Assembly: GCA_027485645.1 (NCBI GenBank)
Contig: JAIXQR010000002.1
Location: 62,001 to 126,000 of the forward strand
DNA length: 64,000 nt
Reading direction: 5' to 3'
From: a bacterium
GTDB taxonomy: Bacteria > Armatimonadota > Fimbriimonadia > Fimbriimonadales > Fimbriimonadaceae
The translations under genes and the position numbers were made by a program. The number at the start of each line of letters is the position of its first letter. Within the stretch, counting starts at the first letter, position 1. Of this stretch, positions 47,976-55,803 are shown piece by piece. The notes under the pieces were generated by a model, which made no database searches, was not told where the DNA came from, and worked only from the letters and a program-made list of their open reading frames with translations.

Positions 47976-48694
47976 GCAAGTGGAGCGGGGTTAGTAACCT
48001 CATTCAGCCGTTCAAAGTCGCGCTGAATGGCATCGTTTTCACGTTCAAGACCCAGCGGCACATGCGGTTCCACCTCTTTGTGGTTCTCATCGTGGTCCTC
48101 TTGGGCATCTTGGTAGACCTTCAGCTCCGCGAAATGTTGGTGCTGCTCTTCACCATTTCGCTGGTCGTGGTCGCGGAAATGTTTAACTCGGCGATCGAAG
48201 CGACGGTGGACCTTGTCAGTCCGAACTACCACCCGCTGGCGAAGTTTGCGAAAGATATCGCCGCCGGCGCCGTGCTCATCACAACTCTGATTGCGCTCGT
48301 TGTCGGTTCGCTCCTCATTTTTGGCGAAGACCGATGGGAAGCCATCAAGGTCAATTTGACCTCCGAGGGCCTTGGCTTAGCTCTCGTTCCGCGCTTGATT
48401 CTTGGTGCTTTTCTCGTTTTGATCACGGTGATCGTCGGGAAGGGACTTGGCAAGCGCGGGACCGTATTTAAGGGCGGGCTCGTTAGCGGACACGCGGCGT
48501 ACGCGTTCTTCTTTGCCTTTGCCGTGCCTTTTGTGACGGACAACGCGCTGGCTTCTGCTCTGGCGATCCTGCTGGCTTGCATCGTGGCGCAGAGTCGGTA
48601 CGAGGCAAAAATTCACTCGATGTTTGAACTGGTGCTCGGAGCCGGAGTGGGCACGGTGCTGGCTTTAGTGGTCTTTGGATTGGTGCCGAGATGA
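47972..48694 (+). CDS. dgkA: Fused undecaprenol/diacylglycerol kinase and PAP2-type phosphatase
   Basis: A 240-aa membrane protein. The first about 110 residues match the DgkA family (QPFKVALNGIVFTFKTQRHMRFH, then EMFNSAIEATVDLVS). The second half carries PAP2 motifs (GLVSGHAAYAFF and the SRYEAKIHSMFELVLGAGVG with conserved R and H). Such a fusion suits recycling of undecaprenol to its phosphate for cell-wall lipid carrier. GTG 47972 overlaps the ybeY stop with GAGG upstream; ATG 47942 is less likely. Confidence 0.87.
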   Translation: MSKWSGVSNLIQPFKVALNGIVFTFKTQRHMRFHLFVVLIVVLLGILVDLQLREMLVLLFTISLVVVAEMFNSAIEATVDLVSPNYHPLAKFAKDIAAGAVLITTLIALVVGSLLIFGEDRWEAIKVNLTSEGLGLALVPRLILGAFLVLITVIVGKGLGKRGTVFKGGLVSGHAAYAFFFAFAVPFVTDNALASALAILLACIVAQSRYEAKIHSMFELVLGAGVGTVLALVVFGLVPR

Positions 48695-50181
48695 AGCGTG
48701 CTGCACCGAAAACTGCAGATCCGGTGAAAGGCGGCCTCAACGTTGTCATCGGGGTGATGATCATGTTGCTCATCGCGCTTCTTGCGCTGGGGCAACGCGC
48801 ACAGCTTGGGATGAATCAGGCGGCGGCCATTGCGATCGGGGAGCCCGTCTTTAGCGGCACCACGGTCAGCGTGCTGCTCTTGCTGATCCTAATTCTCGCG
48901 GGAGCATTTGTCGCGGGAGAAACCGCGATGGATGTTTTGCGACCAATCCACGCTCGGCACGGCAAAGAGTTTGGCGATGGCCTGTCCCGAATCTTGTTGG
49001 ACCTGCACGAGAACAAGGCGCGCTACATGTCGGCGTGTATTTTCGGCCGGCAGTTAACGCATCTGGGCTTGATCTTTGGCAGCTTCATCCTGGGGCAGGG
49101 GCTGGCCGGATCGTTCGTTGAGCAGTTTGGTTGGCCGGCTGACTTCCGATCCATTCTCCTTGCGAGTCTCGTAGTCGTCGTTCCAGTTGAACTGGTGAAC
49201 TTGATCGTCGGCCAGTTGGTGCCGAAGAGTTTTGCCTCGGTGCGGCCTCATCGGGTTGCGCAAGCTTTGTATCCGTTCATTCGGCTTTCTGCCGGAGTGT
49301 TCGGGCTGTTCACTTGGCTTCTCTCGACCTTAGCAAATTTGATCACGGCTCACTTCGGAGCCAAGGCAAGCTTCAGCAGCCCGACGCAGGCCGAAGATGA
49401 GATTCGAAACTTGGTGGAAAGCGCGGAAGAAACCGGCGAAATTGAGCGCGACGAGAAAGAACTGATTCACAGCGTCTTCGAGTTTTCCGACACCATCGCG
49501 CGAGAGATCATGACCCCGCGTGTCGATCTGGATGCGCTGAGCGTAACGGCAGATGCCATCACCGCAGTGAAGATGATCGAAACCACCGGTCACTCCCGAA
49601 TTCCGCTGTTCGAAGAAACCGACGACCAGATTGTCGGCATCGTCCACGCGAAGGACCTGCTCATGGCCATTGCGGCCGGAAAAAAGGTGACCCTGCGCGG
49701 GATCATGCGCCAGCCACTCTTTGTCCCTGAAAATAAGAACCTGCACGAACTTCTGGGCGAGATGCGCAACTCACGCAGCCAGTTCGCCATCGTGCAAGAC
49801 GAGTTCGGCGGAACCGCAGGCATCGTCACCATCGAGGACATCGTGGAAGAACTCGTCGGCGATATCGTTGATGAATACGACAACGAAGAGCCTTCGTTCC
49901 AGAAGGTAGAAGACGGCTGGCTCGTTGACGGAAAGACGCACTGGAACGACGTCAACCACGAGATCGGTAGCGAGTTCGACAGCGAAGAGTTCGACACCAT
50001 CGGTGGCTACGTTTTTGGCCTATTTGGTCGACAGCCGGTTCTTGCCGAGACGATCGAGGAAGCAGAGCACCGGTTCACGGTGACGAAGACTGATGGTCGG
50101 CGAATCTTGCAACTGCGGATTGAGAAGGTTTCAGCTGAATCCGCGGACGATAGCCTGGAGCTTTCGAGAGAAGGGTCTTAG
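48691..50181 (+). CDS. CNNM/CBS-domain membrane protein (CorC/HlyC family)
   Basis: A 496-aa protein with an N-terminal hydrophobic extension, a CNNM transmembrane domain (about 65-240), a CBS pair (IMTPRVDLDAL, then IMRQPLFVPENKNLHELL with DEFGGTAGIVTIEDIVEELVG) and a C-terminal transporter-associated domain (DTIGGYVFGLFGRQP). CNNM/CorC proteins are linked to magnesium efflux; the hemolysin name is historical. ATGA overlap with the kinase gene completes the ybeY operon. Confidence 0.9.
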   Translation: MKRAAPKTADPVKGGLNVVIGVMIMLLIALLALGQRAQLGMNQAAAIAIGEPVFSGTTVSVLLLLILILAGAFVAGETAMDVLRPIHARHGKEFGDGLSRILLDLHENKARYMSACIFGRQLTHLGLIFGSFILGQGLAGSFVEQFGWPADFRSILLASLVVVVPVELVNLIVGQLVPKSFASVRPHRVAQALYPFIRLSAGVFGLFTWLLSTLANLITAHFGAKASFSSPTQAEDEIRNLVESAEETGEIERDEKELIHSVFEFSDTIAREIMTPRVDLDALSVTADAITAVKMIETTGHSRIPLFEETDDQIVGIVHAKDLLMAIAAGKKVTLRGIMRQPLFVPENKNLHELLGEMRNSRSQFAIVQDEFGGTAGIVTIEDIVEELVGDIVDEYDNEEPSFQKVEDGWLVDGKTHWNDVNHEIGSEFDSEEFDTIGGYVFGLFGRQPVLAETIEEAEHRFTVTKTDGRRILQLRIEKVSAESADDSLELSREGS

Positions 50182-50202
50182 GACGCGTTTAGCATCCTAA
50201 GA
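50176..50202. terminator. Hairpin between convergent genes
   Basis: Perfect 8-bp stem TCTTAGGA/TCCTAAGA with an 11-nt loop overlapping the stop of the CNNM gene. No U-tract; perhaps a bidirectional 3'-end element. Confidence 0.4.
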
Positions 50203-50213
50203 CGTTGATCAGC

Positions 50214-50939
50214 TCAGCGACCCTTGGCGAGTCGAGCGTTGACGGCGTCCCAATCGATCAGCTCGAAATAGGCGTCGATGTACTTGGCTCGGGCGATTTG
50301 GTAGTCGAGGAAGTAGGCGTGCTCGTAGACGTCCATCGCCAGAACGAGGGTGTTGTTCCAGGCAGGGAAGGTGTCTTGGGCGTCGCCGGCGTAGTTGAAG
50401 ACGCGCTGCTCATCCTGGTCGTAGCCGAGGTATGCCCAGCCGCGGGAGGAAAGGCCAGTGATCTTCCAATCGGCTTTCCACTTTTCGACGGAGCCGTAAG
50501 CTTCCTTGATCAGGGCTTCGATGTCGCCGCCGATCTTTCCTTCTCCACCAATGGTGTCGAAGTAAACGTTGTGGTTAATGAATCCGCCGTAAGCGAAGGC
50601 GTAGTTGACCTTGAGGGATCGGGTGACGCTGTAGATCTGGTTGCCCTTGGCCGGGTCGGTGTCCAGTTCAGCGAGGGCCTTTCGGATCTCGTTGGTCTTG
50701 TTCGCGTAGCCTTGCCAGAGGGTGAGGTGCGCCTTGTGGGTTGCTGCGCTGATGCCGCGACCGTCGGTTTTCAGAGCCTTGGCGATATCTGCTTCGGTGG
50801 GTACTGTAACGAGCTTCGGTTCCATGCGTTTTGTTCCTTGACTTTGGATGAGCGAGACGGGGAGTCCGGCGGTGGCCATTTGCACTCCCGCCGCACCGGC
50901 GGTGATCAACAAACCTCTGCGTGTGAACTCCATTTCCAT
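50214..50939 (-). CDS. Exported Fe/Mn superoxide dismutase
   Basis: A 241-aa protein of the Fe/Mn-SOD family. The N-terminus reads FTRRGLLITAGAAGVQMATAG, a twin-arginine-like signal, so it is probably exported folded with metal. Ligands are visible: a histidine in HKAHLTLWQGYANKTN, one in GGFINHNVYF, and D and H in MDVYEHAYFLDYQ. The length after signal removal is normal. ATG 50939 (or 50933) is chosen; the frame beyond covers no conserved sequence. It is divergent from the DinB gene. Confidence 0.87.
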   Translation of the reverse strand: MEMEFTRRGLLITAGAAGVQMATAGLPVSLIQSQGTKRMEPKLVTVPTEADIAKALKTDGRGISAATHKAHLTLWQGYANKTNEIRKALAELDTDPAKGNQIYSVTRSLKVNYAFAYGGFINHNVYFDTIGGEGKIGGDIEALIKEAYGSVEKWKADWKITGLSSRGWAYLGYDQDEQRVFNYAGDAQDTFPAWNNTLVLAMDVYEHAYFLDYQIARAKYIDAYFELIDWDAVNARLAKGR

Positions 50940-51008
50940 CGTTGCCCTACCTTTTGAGCCTACCTGTCCTTTACGAAATGTCATGAGTATTGGTAGGCTG
51001 AACTTGAC

Positions 51009-51479
51009 ATGAATCCGTACGTGCTTTCAATTCGGCACACGCCTGCCATTCTTGTTCGAATGCTTGATCAGATCTCTCCGGAAAGGTACACGGATGTTCT
51101 GCAAGCTGATCGTTTTAACCTCGTCGAGGTTATTGCGCACATCACCGACTGGGAGGACATTGTGTTGGACCGACTTCGCCAGACCGTAGAGCACCCAGGC
51201 TCCACGTTAGTTCCGTTCGACGAAGGTCAGCGAGCCATCGACAAGAACTACATGTCGAAAGAACCTCACCACGAGCTTGAGGTGTTTGCCAATCGTCGCC
51301 GTGATACGGTCAGCTTTTTGGAGGAGTTGCCGGTAGAAAAGTGGAGCCTATCGGCGGTCCACCCCGAGCGAGGCGTGCTGACGGTCGAAGATCAGGCGAA
51401 TCTGATTCTTGGCCACGACGTGTATCACATCGAGCAACTTAGCGAGTACTTCACGGTTCTACACGCGTTAGTGCCTTAA
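51009..51479 (+). CDS. DinB-family protein
   Basis: A 156-aa four-helix-bundle protein of the DinB/YfiT superfamily, with three conserved histidines that bind a metal: VIAHITDWED, and HDVYHIEQL near the C-terminus. Members act as thiol-dependent transferases or unknown enzymes. Single-gene unit, not in an SOS context. Confidence 0.82.
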   Translation: MNPYVLSIRHTPAILVRMLDQISPERYTDVLQADRFNLVEVIAHITDWEDIVLDRLRQTVEHPGSTLVPFDEGQRAIDKNYMSKEPHHELEVFANRRRDTVSFLEELPVEKWSLSAVHPERGVLTVEDQANLILGHDVYHIEQLSEYFTVLHALVP

Positions 51480-51509
51480 AGCGTGCTCATGTGTCGCTTA
51501 GCATTGTGA

Positions 51510-51556
51510 GCGTGGCTTTGAACTGCTGTTGAGTCAACAGCAGTTCATCGCCACGC
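51510..51556. terminator. Long two-part stem-loop between dinB and eno
   Basis: Outer stem GCGTGGC/GCCACGC (7 bp) and inner GAACTGCTGTTG/CAACAGCAGTTC (12 bp) separated by 3-nt internal loops, apex AGT. It lies between convergent genes; no U-tract on either strand, so a bidirectional 3'-end barrier is a guess. Confidence 0.55.
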
Positions 51557-51570
51557 AAAGCTATTCGGCC

Positions 51571-52941
<1,371 letters not shown>

Positions 52942-52950
52942 CTATACGAA

Positions 52951-53661
52951 ATGGCACTGGCGCTCAACAAAGAAAATTACGTGTTACACCGGTTACATTC
53001 GTTGACCGGCATCGTTCCGGTTGGCTACTACATGGCTCAGCACTTGACGCTGAACACGTTCTCGGTGGCCGGACCAGCAGCTTTTGACAACCTGATTGGA
53101 TTCTTCGAGGGCATGCCGAAGCACATTCTTCTGGCTCTCGAGGTCGTAGCGATCTGGCTCCCGCTGCTCTTCCATGCGGTCTACGGATTGTTCATTGCCG
53201 GTCGCGCTCAGAGCAACTTCATCGGCACCAAGTACGGATTCTCGGAGAACCGAATGTACTGGCTGCAGCGCATGAGCGGCGTCTATCTCTTCTTCGCGCT
53301 GATCATCCATGTTTCGATGACGACGGTGCGAAAGTACGCGACGGGTGACCCGGAAATCATCAAGTACGCGGCTTGGCAGGAAAAGCTGACCTCGTACGGC
53401 GGCGTTTGGATGATTTTCTACCTGGTGCTTGTCCTAACCGCGAGCTACCACCTCGCTTACGGAATCTGGAACTTCTGCGTCCGATGGGGCATCACGATTT
53501 CGGACAAGGCGCAGGTCCGAGTCCAAAAATTCTCGCTCGGCGCGTTCGTTCTTTTGACTCTGATGGGCTGGTCCGCACTGGCAGGATTCTTGATCCACAA
53601 GCCAGAAGCTAAGAAGGCAGAAAGCGTCCAAGCAATGGTCGTCCGACCACAGTCGTTCTAA
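52951..53661 (+). CDS. sdhC: Succinate dehydrogenase cytochrome b558-type subunit
   Basis: A 236-aa membrane anchor of a type B succinate:quinone oxidoreductase. Five hydrophobic segments and histidines at HRLHSLTG, LFHAVYG, IIHVSM and SYHLAYGIWNF match the diheme b-type anchor pattern. It donates or accepts electrons from quinone. SdhA and SdhB are not in the window: the gene ends in a terminator, so it is an isolated unit. Confidence 0.88.
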   Translation: MALALNKENYVLHRLHSLTGIVPVGYYMAQHLTLNTFSVAGPAAFDNLIGFFEGMPKHILLALEVVAIWLPLLFHAVYGLFIAGRAQSNFIGTKYGFSENRMYWLQRMSGVYLFFALIIHVSMTTVRKYATGDPEIIKYAAWQEKLTSYGGVWMIFYLVLVLTASYHLAYGIWNFCVRWGITISDKAQVRVQKFSLGAFVLLTLMGWSALAGFLIHKPEAKKAESVQAMVVRPQSF

Positions 53662-53670
53662 GGACTCGCT

Positions 53671-53708
53671 AAAACGGGGTCAGGTCTACGGACCTGACCC
53701 CGTTTTTT
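53671..53708. terminator. Strong bidirectional terminator
   Basis: Perfect 16-bp stem (53671-53686 with 53691-53706), loop TACG, T-run on plus and A-run giving T on minus. It serves sdhC and the convergent E1 gene. Confidence 0.93.
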
Positions 53709-53709
53709 G

Positions 53710-55671
53710 TCACTCCATCACGGTAGCGATGGCTTCTAGAACGTTGCCCAAGTCGGGCAGGGCGGCGTACTCAAAGATCGGGTTGTAGCCGATGTGTACG
53801 TCTGGTCGAGCAACCAGTTGTGGAGGCGACAGGAATAGGTTCCATCGCTCCGGAATTCGGGTCATCTCCGCGATAACGGCTTGGCCGACTCCGCAAGTGA
53901 GGTTGTCCTCGTGGAGAACGACAAGGCGACCGGTTTTCTCCAGCGACTTGGTGATCGTGTCGTAGTCGATCGGCTGCAGGCTTCGCAGATCGATCACTTC
54001 GATGCTTGCCGAGGACTTGGCCGCAGCTTCTTCGGCGAGTTCAACGCAGTTACCGAAGGTCACTAGCGTTACGTCGGCCCCTTCCCGCACGATGCGTGCA
54101 GAACCGAATGGAACGGCTTCGACGCTGCTGATGGCGACGGGCTTTCGGAAGACGTGCTTTGGAATCAGAACGAAGTGCGGATCGTCGCCGTGAATCGCGG
54201 ACCAGATGAGTCCAGCGGCGTCTTGTGGCGTGCTTGGCACGGCGACCTTGAGGCCAGGCGTGTGCAACAGGTAGCTCTCGTTCGCTTGGCTGTGCCAGAG
54301 CGAGCCGCCAGGGAGGTACGCGCCATAGGGCGTGTAGATCACCATTGGGCACTTCCAGTCACCGTTGGAGCGCCACCGAAGTGTGCTCATGTTGGTGGTG
54401 ATCTGGTTCCAACCGGGAGCCATGAAGTCGACAAACTGGAGTTCGAATACCGGCAACCAGCCGTAGGCTGACATTCCGACCGCGACGCCCATGATGGTCG
54501 CTTCGGCCAGCGGAGAGTTGAAAACTTGGTGCGGGAACGACTCGCTCAGGCCCTTGGTCAAGCCGAAGACGCCACCCTTTGGATCTTCGATGTCTTGGCC
54601 GAAGAAGACGACTTTCCGGTTTGCCTCTAGGGCAGCGCGGAAGGTGGTGTTCATGGCCTGGACCATTGTGGTTCGTTCGGTCGGCTCGATGGGCGGAACC
54701 ACGCTTGGCGTCACTTCGCCGTAGCTGTGGTCGAGAACGGTTGCCGCGCTTGGATCCGGCTGCTTCTCCGCAAGGAGATAGTCCTGGTCGACGCTGGCGA
54801 CCACTTCGTCCTGAATGGCTTGCCAGGTCACCTGGTCGAGCTCACCGGCTTGAATGAGTTCTTCGGCAAGGAGCCGAATCGGGTCGCGGAGCGCCATTTC
54901 CTCGATCTCGGCAAGATCGCGGTAAATGCGATGATCGTCGGAAGACGTGTGGGAAGAGAGTCGGTCGAGGTCGGCCCAAATGATGGTTGGCCCTTCGCCT
55001 CGTCGAGCGCGCTCAATGGCTGGACCAAACGCGCCGAGAACGCGGTCTGGATGGCGGGCGTCCACTTTCACAACATGCTCGTCGCTGAGCATTTCCAGGT
55101 GGAACGGAAGAAACTTCTCGGTCGGGGTTGAGATGCCGTACTTGTTGTCTTCAACCACGAAGACCACTGGAAGCTTCTCTTGCAAGGCGAACGCGACGGC
55201 TTCGAAGAACTCACCCTGGCGAGCGGCAGCATCGCCGACGGAGGCGACACAGACGCTATCTTTGCCATCCATCTTCATGGCCCAAGCGGTGCCGCAAGCG
55301 GGGAGCAGACTTCCGCCGGTTGGGGTGCAGACGCTAAAGACGTTATGCGCGCGGCTCGAATAGTGGCCCGGCATTTGGCGACCGCCGGAGCTACTTTCGC
55401 TCTTGGCGAGATAGGCCAGGGCTAACTCGTAGTTGGTGAGTCCGCGGGCGAGCATCAGGGCGCGATCGCGGTAGTAAGGGAAGATGTAATCGTCCTCGCG
55501 CAGCAGGTAGGCGACGGAGCCTAAGGCTTCGTGACCCATGCCACTGACTTGGAACCAGCCTTTACTTTGACGGAGAAGGATGCCTTCCCGGCGATCACCT
55601 TCGCGGCTCAGGAGCATCAAGCGGAGGAAATCTAGCTTCGAGTAGTCGCGATTAGCTGATGGTTCAGTCAT
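53710..55671 (-). CDS. Fused alpha-beta E1 of a 2-oxoacid dehydrogenase
   Basis: A 653-aa thiamin-diphosphate enzyme. The first half is E1 alpha (GMGHEALGSVAYLL, PFYRDR-like FPYYRDRALML, SVGDAAARQGEFFEAVAFAL with VVEDNKYGISTPT). From about residue 330 comes E1 beta (MNTTFRAALEANRKVVFFGQDIEDPKGGVFG, then SPLAEATIMGVAVGMSAYG, and LVVLHEDNLTCGVG). The alpha-beta fusion and the SSHTSSDD region resemble the branched-chain/acetoin-type E1 rather than the pyruvate-type homodimer. The natural oxoacid is uncertain. No E2 or E3 lies alongside. Confidence 0.9.
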   Translation of the reverse strand: MTEPSANRDYSKLDFLRLMLLSREGDRREGILLRQSKGWFQVSGMGHEALGSVAYLLREDDYIFPYYRDRALMLARGLTNYELALAYLAKSESSSGGRQMPGHYSSRAHNVFSVCTPTGGSLLPACGTAWAMKMDGKDSVCVASVGDAAARQGEFFEAVAFALQEKLPVVFVVEDNKYGISTPTEKFLPFHLEMLSDEHVVKVDARHPDRVLGAFGPAIERARRGEGPTIIWADLDRLSSHTSSDDHRIYRDLAEIEEMALRDPIRLLAEELIQAGELDQVTWQAIQDEVVASVDQDYLLAEKQPDPSAATVLDHSYGEVTPSVVPPIEPTERTTMVQAMNTTFRAALEANRKVVFFGQDIEDPKGGVFGLTKGLSESFPHQVFNSPLAEATIMGVAVGMSAYGWLPVFELQFVDFMAPGWNQITTNMSTLRWRSNGDWKCPMVIYTPYGAYLPGGSLWHSQANESYLLHTPGLKVAVPSTPQDAAGLIWSAIHGDDPHFVLIPKHVFRKPVAISSVEAVPFGSARIVREGADVTLVTFGNCVELAEEAAAKSSASIEVIDLRSLQPIDYDTITKSLEKTGRLVVLHEDNLTCGVGQAVIAEMTRIPERWNLFLSPPQLVARPDVHIGYNPIFEYAALPDLGNVLEAIATVME

Positions 55672-55752
55672 GCGTTTTGTCCTGGGTCAATCTTCGTTGA
55701 CAGCCCAAACTCAAGGCTTCCGCCCGGAGCAGCAAGTATACCGACGGGACAT

Positions 55753-55789
55753 AAAAAGAGACGCCCGAGCCAAAGCTGGCTCGGGCGTC
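55753..55789 (-). terminator. Terminator of the subtilase gene
   Basis: Perfect 13-bp stem (55760-55772 with 55777-55789), loop AAGC, followed on the minus strand by TTTTT. Confidence 0.93.
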
Positions 55790-55803
55790 TGCGGTGACTT
55801 ACC

